DNA of 64,000 bases. Origin: Methanobacterium_D sp040373355. GTDB taxonomy: Archaea > Methanobacteriota > Methanobacteria > Methanobacteriales > Methanobacteriaceae. The stretch spans positions 2,175,950 through 2,239,949 of the forward strand of contig NZ_CP166866.1 of assembly GCF_047495555.1 (NCBI RefSeq), in the 5' to 3' direction. Below the pieces are notes generated by a model. It saw only the letters and a program-made list of their open reading frames with translations. It had not been told where the DNA came from and searched no databases. How positions within the stretch are numbered: the first letter of the stretch is position 1; the number at the start of each line of letters is the position of its first letter. This document shows positions 7,891 through 17,567 of this stretch, in pieces. The position numbers were made by a program, and so were the translations under genes.

Positions 7891-8157
7891 TTAGAATACT
7901 CCCATCTTAACTGCTATATCCTCTGCACTGTGCTCTGCAGCCAGTTTTATGTAGGCTAATTTTTCGCCTTTTGAAGTAACTTGAGTATTTACTTTTTCCA
8001 CTTTAACAGCGTAAAGGTCTTCGAATGCACTTCTAATTTGTGATTTATTAGCAGTTCTCCGAACTACGAATGTTAATTCGTTTTTCTGGTCAATTGCATT
8101 CATCGTTTTTTCTGTTAAGAGTGGTTTTACTATTATTGAATAAGGATCCATATTCAC
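7891..8157 (-). CDS. rpl23: 50S ribosomal protein L23
   Basis: Large-subunit tunnel-exit protein, 88 residues. SIIVKPLLTEKTMNAIDQ and KVEKVNTQVTSKGEKLAYIKL match the family. Two starts are plausible: GTG 8157, with GAGAGG close upstream, and ATG 8151, which begins MDPYSII as in related methanogens. They differ by two residues. Confidence 0.96.
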   Translation of the reverse strand: MNMDPYSIIVKPLLTEKTMNAIDQKNELTFVVRRTANKSQIRSAFEDLYAVKVEKVNTQVTSKGEKLAYIKLAAEHSAEDIAVKMGVF

Positions 8158-8171
8158 ACATCCTCTCTAAA

Positions 8172-8954
8172 TTATTGGAACAATTCACTCAGTTTTTCAA
8201 CTGCTGATCTTGTGTATATTGTTAATCTTCCTGCATGTGTTCCTGGAGCTAAAAGTTCAGTATTTAAATTTTCAACGGATACAATATCAACACCAGGATG
8301 GTTTCTTGCGCCCAGACCTATTCCTTTGTCTTCACCTACGACTATTAGAGGTCCTTTTGGCACTTTGTATTTTCGGCCTCTCATTTTACCTTTTCCGGCC
8401 CTTATTTTTTTACCGGTTTTGGCCCTGACTACATCGTCCATTATTCCAAGGGCTTTGAATATTTCCCTTGTTTCTTTTGTGCTTTTTACTTTAGCTAGTT
8501 CATCATCAACTACAAATGGAATCTGAGGTATGTTTGCAACTTTGTGTCCTCTAGTTTCTACTAATTCAGGATTTGTAGTAGCAGCAATAGCTGATCTAAT
8601 AGCTAATCTTCTTTCTTTCCTGTTAATTTTCTCATGGTAGACTTTTTGAGTCCTTGGTGGGTGTGCTCTTCTTCCACCTACAGCTTGAGGTACGAAGGCT
8701 GCTTTTGACCCTGCTGGGTGTCTGCTTCCTTTAACACGAGGCACCATTGCTGCACCACGACCAGAACCATATGATTCTGCAGTTGTCCTCTTTCCTGCCA
8801 TTGGATCTGTTCCCCATGGCTGAATTCTTGCTGTTTGTGAGGAGATTACTGCTCTTTTAATGATATCTGGCCTGTATTCTTCGTTGAAAATTTCAGGAAG
8901 TTCCATTTCGTCAATGACTTCTCCTTCCAATGAATAAACTTTGATTTTTTTCAT
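8172..8954 (-). CDS. rpl4: 50S ribosomal protein L4 (L4e type)
   Basis: Large-subunit protein whose loop reaches the exit tunnel, 260 residues. The tunnel loop carries MAGKRTTAESYGSGRGAAMV and PRVKGSRHPAG. The C-terminal domain contains KMRGRKYKVPKGPLIVVGED and ARNHPGVDIVSVENLNTELL. It lies between rpl3 and rpl23. Confidence 0.97.
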   Translation of the reverse strand: MKKIKVYSLEGEVIDEMELPEIFNEEYRPDIIKRAVISSQTARIQPWGTDPMAGKRTTAESYGSGRGAAMVPRVKGSRHPAGSKAAFVPQAVGGRRAHPPRTQKVYHEKINRKERRLAIRSAIAATTNPELVETRGHKVANIPQIPFVVDDELAKVKSTKETREIFKALGIMDDVVRAKTGKKIRAGKGKMRGRKYKVPKGPLIVVGEDKGIGLGARNHPGVDIVSVENLNTELLAPGTHAGRLTIYTRSAVEKLSELFQ

Positions 8955-8989
8955 CTAATATCCCTCTTTAAATTAAGATATAAAATTGA

Positions 8990-10000
8990 TTAGACTCCCT
9001 GTTTAGAAGCTGTTGAAATGTATGATATTTCTGGAGCATCGTTATGTTTTCCATGTGGTCTCATTGCTTTTCTCATAATTACAAGCCTCTTTGAAGGGCC
9101 TGGAAGTGATCCTTTCACTATAACAAAATTACTTTTTACGAGACCATATTTAACGAATCCACCATCTGGATTTACAGAATCAGCTTCAGAAACGTCGCCT
9201 ATTTTTAGGATCTGTTTATTATATTCAGTCCTTTTGTGGTAACCCATTTGACCAGCCTGTGGAACAGTCCACATTGTTCTTTCTGGTGACCATGGACCTA
9301 ATGAACCGACGTGTCTTCCTTTACTACTTCTTGCAGCTTTTCCGTACTGTATCCTAACTCCCCATCTTTTAACAGGACCCTGGAAACCTTTACCTTTGGT
9401 AATTGCTATAGCATCCATGTGTTCACCATCAGCAAAAACATCAGCAGCATTTATTTCAGTTCCAAGAACGCTTGTAGCGTAGTCAAGTTTTTCAGAAATA
9501 GTAGCTCCACCAAGTCCGCACTCAATTATTTCAGGTTTCTTTTTTGGAACGCTGGCATGCTTAGGATTAGTATGTACTAAAACACGGATATCAACGATAT
9601 CATCAATATTTTCTTTAAGTTCATTTAATTTAGAATCAGCATCATATTCATTTGGCAATGGTATCTTTCGCAAAAGGTCTTCGCTTAAATCACTTGCCAT
9701 AATATCCATCATGGTTTTTAAGCCACGAGTGGTTTTTCTGTAGGCTCTTATGCCCATTACAACAACTGGTGGTACTTCAAGTATCGTCACGGGAGTTGAA
9801 ATATCCATTCCTTCAGTTGGTGAGTTTTTTCTGTTATCAGTCAGTTTAACATGAGTCATTCCCACTTTATATCCTGCAAAACCGAGTAACCCAGTCTCAT
9901 CGACTTGCGGCCAGGATTTAATTCTTGGGGATTGTTTTGATGCCCTCTTTCGAGGACTGAATGCAACTGATCCTTTTCGTGGTTGGTGATGTCTAGTCAT
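8990..10000 (-). CDS. rpl3: 50S ribosomal protein L3
   Basis: Large-subunit protein near the peptidyl-transferase centre, 336 residues. MTRHHQPRKGSVAFSPRKRA starts the protein, GLLGFAGYKVGMTHVKL and ITKGKGFQGPVKRWGVRI are conserved L3 blocks, and VIMRKAMRPHGKHN is near the end. The ATG at 10000 follows AAGGAGGT. It is the first ribosomal gene of the operon, 44 bp after the SPOUT-like gene. Confidence 0.98.
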   Translation of the reverse strand: MTRHHQPRKGSVAFSPRKRASKQSPRIKSWPQVDETGLLGFAGYKVGMTHVKLTDNRKNSPTEGMDISTPVTILEVPPVVVMGIRAYRKTTRGLKTMMDIMASDLSEDLLRKIPLPNEYDADSKLNELKENIDDIVDIRVLVHTNPKHASVPKKKPEIIECGLGGATISEKLDYATSVLGTEINAADVFADGEHMDAIAITKGKGFQGPVKRWGVRIQYGKAARSSKGRHVGSLGPWSPERTMWTVPQAGQMGYHKRTEYNKQILKIGDVSEADSVNPDGGFVKYGLVKSNFVIVKGSLPGPSKRLVIMRKAMRPHGKHNDAPEISYISTASKQGV

Positions 10001-10044
10001 TTTAAATTTACCTCCTTACTTCACAATTCTTTCAATTTTCCGAG

Positions 10045-10860
10045 TTAGTCTACATCTAAAAATAGATTAAATGCAGATAAAGTTATTAAAACCGCCTCTT
10101 CAGTCCTTATAGTCTTAGTACCTTGTGATGGGACTGTATTGACTTCAAGATCTATTATGTTTTTTCGGCCCTGAATAAGTTCATGCAAGCCTGAATAAGG
10201 ACCACCAAACAAAATAGCCAAATGTTTGGCATCTTTTATCTTGTGCTTTACTTCATCTAAAATAGAAGTGATGGGCTCTGCATATCTGGATGTACCAATA
10301 ACAAGATCAGGTTCTACTTCCAGTACGCTTTCATACAAGTCCTTATAAGTAGATAAAACCTCATAACCCCAATAAAAGTCGGGTGTATCTGGTTCTATTA
10401 ATATGTCTTTTTTAGATAGCTTCACAATACGGAAGCTAAATACCTTATTTATGCTGAGTTTTTCACGGCAAAGTGCGGGTCTATCCGCTCCGATATCAAC
10501 AATTGTACCTTTCTTTGTCCGCTTAACAGTGAAACCTTGCCTATAATCGCCTACTTTAGGTTCATCTGTAGGATGGTGGGGAGTTCTAAGTGGTGGAAGA
10601 ATTCCCACGTTTTTTAATTCCCTTGAGATTGGAAATACCTTTTTACGAAGGTATTGAGGCGTATTCATATAAGTGAGAACATCACTAATAAACTTTACCT
10701 CTTTGTCATCCGAATTATCGTTATAAATAACGATCTTGTCAGCCTTGAATATAGCTGCAGATCTACCAATCAAACCTACCTTGTAAGTTTTAATTCTTAA
10801 ATCCTTTGTCTCAGCAAGTATTGAGGCAGGTATAAAAATGGATAAATGTCTTAATGCCAT
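10045..10860 (-). CDS. SPOUT-fold RNA methyltransferase-like protein (MTH1 / C9orf114 family)
   Basis: 271 residues. The sequence matches the family that includes Methanothermobacter MTH1 and human SPOUT1/C9orf114: an N-terminal LSIFIPASIL start, a central inserted beta domain (GFTVKRTKKGTIVDIGADRP), and a C-terminal knotted methyltransferase region with VIGTSRYAEPI and LAILFGGPYSGLHEL. It precedes rpl3 as in other Methanobacteriales, so a role in rRNA modification or ribosome assembly is a reasonable inference, but the substrate is not known. A TATA-like element lies just upstream, so this gene probably heads the operon transcript. Confidence 0.85.
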   Translation of the reverse strand: MALRHLSIFIPASILAETKDLRIKTYKVGLIGRSAAIFKADKIVIYNDNSDDKEVKFISDVLTYMNTPQYLRKKVFPISRELKNVGILPPLRTPHHPTDEPKVGDYRQGFTVKRTKKGTIVDIGADRPALCREKLSINKVFSFRIVKLSKKDILIEPDTPDFYWGYEVLSTYKDLYESVLEVEPDLVIGTSRYAEPITSILDEVKHKIKDAKHLAILFGGPYSGLHELIQGRKNIIDLEVNTVPSQGTKTIRTEEAVLITLSAFNLFLDVD

Positions 10861-10885
10861 TTTCCACTATCTGTTTTTATAGTCT

Positions 10886-10935
10886 TATATATATTGTGTA
10901 TAACCTTCTAAGTTATAGTTTAAGTTATATATAAA
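10886..10935 (-). promoter_or_regulatory. putative promoter of the ribosomal super-operon
   Basis: Two minus-strand TATA-like elements lie upstream of the operon's first start at 10860: ATATATATAA (about 10886-10895) and TTTATATATA (10926-10935). Archaeal initiation about 25 bp downstream would place transcripts near 10863 (nearly leaderless) or near 10903 (about 40 nt leader). This is the only sizeable non-coding stretch before the operon. Inferred from sequence alone. Confidence 0.5.
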
Positions 10936-11065
10936 TACTGTAGATTGTAAGCAATACATTCGATTTTATAATCTTTAATAATATATGTATATTATTATAA
11001 AGTAGTTTACGGTTCAAAATCGATTTTTTTTATCATCAGATCTTATTATACTATCTACAAAGTAC

Positions 11066-11707
11066 CTATATATCTTTTTCTATCCTTAATACGACCACAT
11101 TGATATTTATACTTTCCTTTTGATGAAAATCATAAATCTTAGGTATATTAAAACTATAATAAAACTTATGAGTAAGTGAACCCCCTAGAGCTGTGAAATA
11201 TTTCTTCACAAACTCTTCAGTTTCTTTAATATGGAATGAATAAACCACCGGTGCTGTTTCCATTGCTTTTTCCATAAAAATCCTATCTGCATTCTTCATC
11301 CCTGCTTTTTGAGCTCCAAATGGAGGATTTTGAATTACAGTATCTGAATTTCCTATAAAATTGGAAATATCTTCTTGGATAAATTGAACATTATCAGCAA
11401 CACCAATTTCAGATGCCTGAGTTCGGGCAAATTCTATTGCATCTGGATCAATATCTAAACCTGTAACTTTTTCTGCCCCAATTAAAGCAGCACCTATTGA
11501 AAAAATACCTGTTCCACATCCAAGATCAATTATCTTCATATTTTCTATATCTCCTAAAGCGTAAGCATTCCACAATACATCAGAAGCAACCTCAGCAGGA
11601 GTGCTATATTGTTCTAAGTGGACTTTTGGAGATTTATGCGGCATTATATTCTGTAAAATCATCTCAAGGTGTCTTTTTTTAGTAATTTTTCGTCTTTTAT
11701 TTGTCAT
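11066..11707 (-). CDS. METTL5-like N6-adenine rRNA/DNA methyltransferase
   Basis: 213 residues. A class I SAM-dependent methyltransferase: motif I is IIDLGCGTGIFSIGAAL, the acidic residue after strand 2 is in VTGLDIDPDAIEFA, and the catalytic motif is QNPPFGAQKAG, the NPPF type used for exocyclic-amine methylation. The NPPFGxQ form and the short length match METTL5-type enzymes, which modify small-subunit rRNA in eukaryotes; the archaeal target is inferred. It is transcribed separately from the ribosomal operon, 200 bp upstream of the SPOUT gene. Confidence 0.85.
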   Translation of the reverse strand: MTNKRRKITKKRHLEMILQNIMPHKSPKVHLEQYSTPAEVASDVLWNAYALGDIENMKIIDLGCGTGIFSIGAALIGAEKVTGLDIDPDAIEFARTQASEIGVADNVQFIQEDISNFIGNSDTVIQNPPFGAQKAGMKNADRIFMEKAMETAPVVYSFHIKETEEFVKKYFTALGGSLTHKFYYSFNIPKIYDFHQKESININVVVLRIEKDI

Positions 11708-11924
11708 TTAATATCCATTTTAATGCTCTTGATTAATAAAAATATGAATAATAAAGTAGTTATGTTTCTAATATCCAAACCATCTGGGCTATATGATATA
11801 CAATAATATATGGAATATGATATAAATTAAAATAGATAGATGTACAGAGAATAATATACTGAATTAATTCCAAAGTAATGAAAGACAATATAAATTTCAT
11901 AAATTAAGCTAAGAGGAAATATCC

Positions 11925-13406
11925 ATGTTTAACAAAGTTTTAGTAGCCAACCGTGGTGAAATCGCAATACGAGTTATGAGAGCGTGTAAAGAACTGAACG
12001 TTCAAAGCGTTGCAGTATATTCAGATGCTGACAGTAATTCCCTTTTTGCCAAATATGCAGATGAAGCATATAATATAGGTAAACCAAGCCCTTCACAGAG
12101 TTATTTGAGCATTGATAAGATAATTGATGTAGCAGAAAAATGCGGCGCTGAAGCAATTCATCCAGGATATGGTTTTCTTGCAGAAAATGCGAAACTTGGA
12201 GAAGAATGCGAAAAGCATGGAATCAAACTTATAGGACCTAAAGGTTCAGTTATTGAAGCAATGGGTAGTAAAATAGAATCCAAAAAGCTGATGCAAAAGG
12301 CGGGCGTACCTGTAGTCCCTGGAACTCCAAAGGGAGTAACAGAACTTGATGAAGCAATTGATATTGCAGAAGCTATTGGCTATCCAGTAATTGTAAAAGC
12401 ATCTGCAGGTGGTGGAGGAATCGGAATGCGTACAGTATATGAACAAGATGAACTTGTACGCGCAATTGAATCCACCCAATCCGTTGCAGCATCTGCATTT
12501 GGAGATTCAACAATTTACATTGAAAAATATGTTGAAGAACCAAGGCACATTGAATTCCAGATTCTTGCAGATGAACATGGAAACACAATTCACGTTGCAG
12601 ATAGGGAATGTTCAATTCAAAGGAGACACCAAAAACTGATTGAAGAATCCCCTTCACCAATTATGACTGAAGAGCTTCGTGAAGAAATGGGAGGTGCTGC
12701 TGTAAAAGCGGCTTCTTCATTAGATTACAGTAATGCTGGAACAGTTGAATTTTTATACTCAAATGGCGAGTATTATTTCCTTGAAATGAATACACGTATT
12801 CAAGTAGAACACCCAATTACAGAGATTGTAACTGGAATAGATTTAGTAAAACAACAGTTACATATAGCTGCTGGCGAAGAACTCTGTTGTGAACAAAAAG
12901 ATATAAAAGTTAGAGGACATGCCATTGAGTGCAGAATAAATGCAGAAGATCCAATGGCAGACTTTGCTCCAAATCCCGGTAAAATAACAGGTTATAGATC
13001 TCCAGGAGGAATTGGAGTCCGAGTAGATAGTGGAGTTTATATGAATTATACAATACCTCCATACTACGATTCCATGATATCAAAGCTCATAGTATATGGA
13101 ATAAACCGAGATGAAGCTATAGCACGTATGCAAAGAGCATTAAACGAATATATCATTCTTGGAGTAAAAACAACCATACCTTTCCACAAATCAATGATGC
13201 TCAGTGAACATTTCCGAATGGGAAAACTCCATACTCACTTTGTTGACCAGTATCGTGATGAGATCATGGGACATATGGCAGAAGTAATTAAGGCAGATGA
13301 GGAAAGAGCTGCAAGACTCAGATCAACATTTAAACCTTCTCCAAAAGTAGCTGCAGTTTCTGCTGCTGTAAACAGTTATATGGCAAATTCAATATCGAAA
13401 AAATAA
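11925..13406 (+). CDS. pycA: Pyruvate carboxylase subunit A (biotin carboxylase)
   Basis: ATP-dependent carboxylation of biotin, the first half-reaction of pyruvate carboxylase, which feeds oxaloacetate into the incomplete reductive TCA path of methanogens. The 493 residues begin MFNKVLVANRGEIAIRVMRAC (N-terminal domain), contain the ATP-grasp glycine loop KASAGGGGIGMR and the catalytic blocks HIEFQILADEHGN and EMNTRIQVEHPITE, and end with a biotin-carboxylase C-terminal domain. GAGGA precedes the ATG, and AATATAAAT (about 11887-11895) could be its TATA box. The biotin-bearing subunit B is not in this window. The next gene is the biotin ligase that would charge it. Confidence 0.96.
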   Translation: MFNKVLVANRGEIAIRVMRACKELNVQSVAVYSDADSNSLFAKYADEAYNIGKPSPSQSYLSIDKIIDVAEKCGAEAIHPGYGFLAENAKLGEECEKHGIKLIGPKGSVIEAMGSKIESKKLMQKAGVPVVPGTPKGVTELDEAIDIAEAIGYPVIVKASAGGGGIGMRTVYEQDELVRAIESTQSVAASAFGDSTIYIEKYVEEPRHIEFQILADEHGNTIHVADRECSIQRRHQKLIEESPSPIMTEELREEMGGAAVKAASSLDYSNAGTVEFLYSNGEYYFLEMNTRIQVEHPITEIVTGIDLVKQQLHIAAGEELCCEQKDIKVRGHAIECRINAEDPMADFAPNPGKITGYRSPGGIGVRVDSGVYMNYTIPPYYDSMISKLIVYGINRDEAIARMQRALNEYIILGVKTTIPFHKSMMLSEHFRMGKLHTHFVDQYRDEIMGHMAEVIKADEERAARLRSTFKPSPKVAAVSAAVNSYMANSISKK

Positions 13407-13442
13407 ATATTATTTACTCATATTAGAATTAGGGGTGTTAAG

Positions 13443-14426
13443 ATGAAAAATAAAGTATTGGAAACACTTTATGAAAAAAAGGGAGAATATATCCCTATTA
13501 ATCAAATATCTTCAGAACTTGATATTCCAGAATCAAGTGTGCAGGAACATATTAAATCTCTCTTAAATGAAGGTTATACAATTGAGTACTCGCCAGAAAA
13601 TGAAGTTTTACTTAAAGAAGAATTAACATTACTATTACCTCATAAACTCAAGGATGCTTTAAATACAAGTTATATTGGAAAGGAAATTTACTACTTTAGG
13701 GAAGTAGATTCAACAAATGAAGTTGCAAAGAGACTAGCTCAAGAGGGTGCTCCAGAAGGTACCGTCATAATAGCTGAAAGACAACAGAAAGGAAAAGGAA
13801 GACGAGGCAAGCAGTGGATTTCACCTATTGGAGGTGCCTGGATGTCTTTAATTTTAAGACCCGACACTCTGCCCATGAATGCCCCCCAGTTAACTTTTAC
13901 AGCAGGCGTTGCAGCTGCAAAAACTATTAGAGATGAATATGGACTTAAAGTAGGTATTAAATGGCCTAATGATATCTTAATAGACAATAAGAAAGTTTGT
14001 GGCATATTAACCGAAATAAGTACAGAAAGAGATTCAATTGATTACATCATTGCTGGAATTGGGATAGATGCAAATGTTGACCTAGATTTGCTACCACCAG
14101 AATTAAGAGAAAATACAACATCCCTTAAAACAGAACTGGATGGGGAAATATCTCGTATGATGCTGGTTAGAAAATTCCTTGAAAACTTTGAATCCATGTA
14201 CAATGAGTTTAACAAGGGAAATTTCCAGAAAATACTTAAAAAATGGCGTAAATACTCAAAAACCATTGGAAGTAATGTAGAAATTATAAAGGGTACTGAA
14301 ATTATTAAGGGAGAAGCTGTTGGTGTAAATAGAGAAGGTGCATTGATTTTAGAACTCAAGGATGGTTCTCTTAAAAAAATAATTTCAGGCGAATGCAGAC
14401 ATGTTAAAGAATTTAGACCACTTTAG
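13443..14426 (+). CDS. birA: Bifunctional biotin--[carboxylase] ligase with N-terminal HTH
   Basis: 327 residues. An N-terminal winged-helix segment (residues about 1-65, with IPINQISSELDIPESSVQEHI) precedes the ligase domain: STNEVAKRLAQEGAPEGTVI, the biotinyl-AMP loop KGKGRRGKQWISP, and GIKWPNDILIDNKKVCGIL. The C-terminal SH3-like domain follows. It lies 36 bp after pycA, and the HTH suggests, but does not prove, biotin-responsive repression of the pair. The family pairing with pycA is known in related methanogens. Confidence 0.95.
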   Translation: MKNKVLETLYEKKGEYIPINQISSELDIPESSVQEHIKSLLNEGYTIEYSPENEVLLKEELTLLLPHKLKDALNTSYIGKEIYYFREVDSTNEVAKRLAQEGAPEGTVIIAERQQKGKGRRGKQWISPIGGAWMSLILRPDTLPMNAPQLTFTAGVAAAKTIRDEYGLKVGIKWPNDILIDNKKVCGILTEISTERDSIDYIIAGIGIDANVDLDLLPPELRENTTSLKTELDGEISRMMLVRKFLENFESMYNEFNKGNFQKILKKWRKYSKTIGSNVEIIKGTEIIKGEAVGVNREGALILELKDGSLKKIISGECRHVKEFRPL

Positions 14427-14474
14427 GTAATAACTTCTCTAGAAATTTAATTTTTAATTATTTTTATCTTTTAA
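14427..14474. terminator. T-rich convergent intergenic region
   Basis: The 48-bp gap between the converging birA and rtcA genes holds runs such as TTTAATTTTTAATTATTTTTATC on the plus strand (broken by single bases). Archaeal termination favours oligo-T without a hairpin, so this plausibly terminates birA. No strong stem is visible. Confidence 0.35.
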
Positions 14475-15491
14475 TTACTCAATACTAATAGTTGCAATTT
14501 CTCCAATTTTGCCATTTACATTAAATTTTTTACCAAGTAACAATTCTGCAATGTAAATATTAGTAACAGCATGAAGGGTTAATTCTGCAATTTTAACAGT
14601 AGAATTTCCCGCAACTCCCATATATGGAATGATTTGGTCGCCAATATATTTATCAATAGCTGCACCTTTAGAGATATGATAAATAATTTCTTCTGCAGCA
14701 TATTCACCAACTTTTTCTGCTCTTAAACCTCTCTCACCAATATAACTCCCACCAACAGGAATATCATTATCACTCCATAAAGTAATTCCAGAACCAGAGC
14801 CAACAGCATTATCTGATTGCTCAATTTCAATTTCAGATTCAATTCCATTTGCTTTAAGTAATTTTTGAGCACTTTCTGCCTGCCTTACTGCGACATGTTC
14901 TGGCAAGTTTACAGCGTGAGATATTCCTTTAATTTTATCAAATTCAAGGTCAATGTGTTCTATTGAATTTAATTTATTAACTGGTTCAATTTTTACTTTA
15001 ACGATCCCACCGCCACGAGGATAATGACCTCTACGTATTAAATCTATACGTGCATGATATCCCATACTTTTCAGTATTTTTAAAGTAACGTTTTGAAGGT
15101 AGTCAATAGGGGGAGACCATCTAACATCTGTTCCACCTTTAATAGTAATTTCGGTCTCAGAATCAGCAAATGCTGCCGGCAGCATAAATGCTTGAAGAAC
15201 AAGAGTAATGCTTCCGGCAGTTTTAATGTCAATATCAAATCTTCCGCCAGCAATCTTTTGTGGCTTAAAAAAAATTTCATTTGAACCAACGCTTAATTTA
15301 TCGCATTCAGCATTAGATAGTTGGGCCACTGCATTTACTGCATTAAAATGCTGAGGCATAAGTCCTGGTTTTGGCCTTTTTGCACGTATGTTTCTAATAT
15401 TGATTGGTTTTGAAGTTAAAGCAGATAATGCGATAGCATTTCTTACAAATGCCCCTCCACCTTCACCATATGATCCATCAATTTCTATCAT
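14475..15491 (-). CDS. rtcA: RNA 3'-terminal phosphate cyclase
   Basis: Converts RNA 3'-phosphate to 2',3'-cyclic phosphate through an adenylated enzyme. 338 residues. MIEIDGSYGEGGGAFVRNAI is the signature N-terminus; RPKPGLMPQHFNAV and RGHYPRGGGIVKV follow, and ERGLRAEKVGEYAAEE lies in the C-terminal part. ATG 15491 is chosen over the in-frame TTG 15500 and GTG 15497 because the GGTGG they form looks like the ribosome-binding site and the family begins at this methionine. Confidence 0.94.
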   Translation of the reverse strand: MIEIDGSYGEGGGAFVRNAIALSALTSKPINIRNIRAKRPKPGLMPQHFNAVNAVAQLSNAECDKLSVGSNEIFFKPQKIAGGRFDIDIKTAGSITLVLQAFMLPAAFADSETEITIKGGTDVRWSPPIDYLQNVTLKILKSMGYHARIDLIRRGHYPRGGGIVKVKIEPVNKLNSIEHIDLEFDKIKGISHAVNLPEHVAVRQAESAQKLLKANGIESEIEIEQSDNAVGSGSGITLWSDNDIPVGGSYIGERGLRAEKVGEYAAEEIIYHISKGAAIDKYIGDQIIPYMGVAGNSTVKIAELTLHAVTNIYIAELLLGKKFNVNGKIGEIATISIE

Positions 15492-15523
15492 AACCACCAA
15501 TTAAAATAAAAATAAAAAATAGA

Positions 15524-16696
15524 TTAATCTAACCCATTTTCAAATAAAAGTGTTGTACAGGCCAGTTTATAATTTACAATTTCTTTAAGATGTGAAAATG
15601 ATTCAATCATTGCTTTAAGAATATATTCTTCATCTACACGCTCAGCATCTTTTGATGCAAAATCTATTCTAACTGTTGCAGATGCTCCAGGCATTCCAAC
15701 AGCAGGAATTGTTAAAATATGATAATTTCTAAGAAGTAGCACCGCAAAAACGCATGCAGCATCTTCACATGTAAATTTAATTTTAACTCCTTCTTTTTCT
15801 AATTCATGAGCCAGATCATCTGCGGTGAGCATTATTCCAGTAGGAGTTTCTCTTATATTTTTAAAATTTTTCTTTAATGCTTTATATATGGCATTCTTTT
15901 TCTCAAATGCTCCAAGCATTCGTTCACTGCTGAAGTTTTCTATAGCTCTAATGATTCCAACAACGGTGGAAGCCTGTGCCTCAAGGCCAAATTGTTGTGA
16001 TTTTGATTTTATTAAATCAATTATTTCCACTTTTCCAGACATTAAACCTGCTCTTGGACCATCCATTAACTTATCAGTACTTGTTATTGCTATATCCACA
16101 CCCATATCCATAGCTCTTGGCTGGTTATAGATAACAGTCCTAAGTCTAGCCCCCGATGCATCATCTACAAATACGGGAATATCTCTTAATTTTGAGATTT
16201 CTATTATTCTTGAAAACTCTTCTTCTTCAATAATTTGATGATCCATTGTAGAACCAGTTATTATAACTAAAGCAGTATTATCATGAACTTTAAAATCATC
16301 TATATCATCATATTCGGCATAGGAAGCGCCTATAAGTTCACAGCTTCTTGGAATAGATGGATGAGAAGGTAGTTCAGGTACATAATGTATGACTTCATCC
16401 CCTTCCTTTACAAGGGCCAAAATAGTTGCAAGTATTCCTGCAGTAGTTCTATTAAATGCAAGTATTTTTTCTCCACCCAAATGGAGCTTTCCAGCATTTT
16501 GAAGTTTATTTTCAAAAATTGCAGGGCCGGCATAGGTTTCAAGAATATCCATATCTTCTTCGCTTAATTTAAATCCACCAGCTAGACCTGTAAGATCATA
16601 GAAGTTTTCTCTTCCGTATTTTTTTAAAATAAAGTTTATTATCCTTAGTGAGTTTTCTCGCTTTTTAACTTCATCGACTGAATCTTTAATAAGCAT
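15524..16696 (-). CDS. SelA-like pyridoxal-phosphate enzyme (MJ0158 family)
   Basis: 390 residues, type I aminotransferase fold related to selenocysteine synthase. The PLP lysine lies in ITSTDKLMDGPRAGLMSG, preceded by the cofactor aspartate in VFVDDASGARLR. This matches the methanogen MJ0158 family, whose members are not simple SelA orthologs; the reaction is unknown. It overlaps the end of the NYN-domain gene by 11 bp, so the two are co-translated. I would not infer selenocysteine use from it. Confidence 0.82.
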   Translation of the reverse strand: MLIKDSVDEVKKRENSLRIINFILKKYGRENFYDLTGLAGGFKLSEEDMDILETYAGPAIFENKLQNAGKLHLGGEKILAFNRTTAGILATILALVKEGDEVIHYVPELPSHPSIPRSCELIGASYAEYDDIDDFKVHDNTALVIITGSTMDHQIIEEEEFSRIIEISKLRDIPVFVDDASGARLRTVIYNQPRAMDMGVDIAITSTDKLMDGPRAGLMSGKVEIIDLIKSKSQQFGLEAQASTVVGIIRAIENFSSERMLGAFEKKNAIYKALKKNFKNIRETPTGIMLTADDLAHELEKEGVKIKFTCEDAACVFAVLLLRNYHILTIPAVGMPGASATVRIDFASKDAERVDEEYILKAMIESFSHLKEIVNYKLACTTLLFENGLD

Positions 16697-17219
16697 TTTC
16701 TTCCCTTAAATCATTGTTATCTCTGAATTTATTCTTTCCATTTTCTGTACCAAGTGTGATGGAGTGATCTGCAGAATTTTGTAGTGCTGCGCTGAATCCT
16801 GGCTCTGCACCAATTGCAATTGTTTCTTTTCCATTCTCTTTTGCCTTATTTATTATGGGTAAAAAGTCAGCATCACGAGTCATAAGGGCAATAACATCAA
16901 TATTAGGATTATAAATCAATTCCATGGCCTCTACAGCCATATAAACATCAGTATCACCAGCAACAACAACCGGAGTAAATCCTTGGTTTACAATTGCTTC
17001 AATTAATTTATCTGAGGCATATTGGTTTAATAAAACTTTCCCAACCCGCATATCTCCATATTCTGAGATAATTTGTCTTACAAGGTCAAGATTAAGACTA
17101 AACTCTTTCCTCAACATATTAGGGCCATCAACAAGGAGTCCTATGTTCTTTTCTACTACATCTCTTCTTTTTAATGGAATATAATCTTTAAGAGACGTGA
17201 GTTTTTCAAAGCTACGCAT
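16686..17219 (-). CDS. NYN/PIN-like domain protein (TIGR00288/LabA-like)
   Basis: 177 residues. A NYN domain with the metal-binding acidic residues expected of this nuclease-like fold: IGLLVDGPNMLRKEF near the start, VVVAGDTDVYMAVEAMEL in the middle and IALMTRDADFLPIINKAKE, followed by TIAIGAEPGFSAALQNSAD. Together they match the archaeal LabA-like family. RNA cleavage or binding is inferred from the fold only. It overlaps and precedes the SelA-like gene. Confidence 0.82.
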   Translation of the reverse strand: MRSFEKLTSLKDYIPLKRRDVVEKNIGLLVDGPNMLRKEFSLNLDLVRQIISEYGDMRVGKVLLNQYASDKLIEAIVNQGFTPVVVAGDTDVYMAVEAMELIYNPNIDVIALMTRDADFLPIINKAKENGKETIAIGAEPGFSAALQNSADHSITLGTENGKNKFRDNNDLREENAY

Positions 17220-17567
17220 TTTAATCCTCCGTATTACTAAATTATCGGATTTTTCTATGTAAATAAAATTAAGCTTATTAAGCCATAATTTTAGTATATT
17301 ACCATAGTCATTAAATATTATTATATAATTTGTCTTTTTTTCTATATTACTTTATCATTTCTAAAATGCAGTTTAAATAATATTTTCTACAATATATCTT
17401 TCTAAATTAACTTATAATTTATCAAAAGATTATTATATGATTAATGAATTTAAAAATGACACATCATTTCTTGGTATTTACTATTAAACATTGACTAAAT
17501 ACCACTTAATTAAATAAATTTGAAAAATAAATTTAAGATAGATTATTCATCATTAGCTTAAAAAGAA
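17220..17567. other. intergenic, no gene seen
   Basis: 348 bp of very AT-rich sequence with T- and A-runs. No open frame with a ribosome-binding site, no strong inverted repeat and no tRNA-like structure were seen. It holds the promoter for the minus-strand gene ending at 16686 and the 3' flank of the gene at 17568. Confidence 0.5.

Noticed and set aside
11016..11027. AAAATCGATTTT palindrome downstream of the METTL5-like gene
   Set aside because: Resembles the hairpin core but is a single loopless palindrome with no neighbours, so it is not counted as an array.
12409..12639. open frames inside pycA in other frames
   Set aside because: Shadows of the pycA reading frame, with its codon pattern and no start signal.
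15524..16696. selenocysteine synthase (SelA) and therefore selenoprotein use
   Set aside because: The protein belongs to the MJ0158-type SelA-like family; no selenocysteine tRNA, SelB-like factor or in-frame UGA context was seen, so the inference is not supported.
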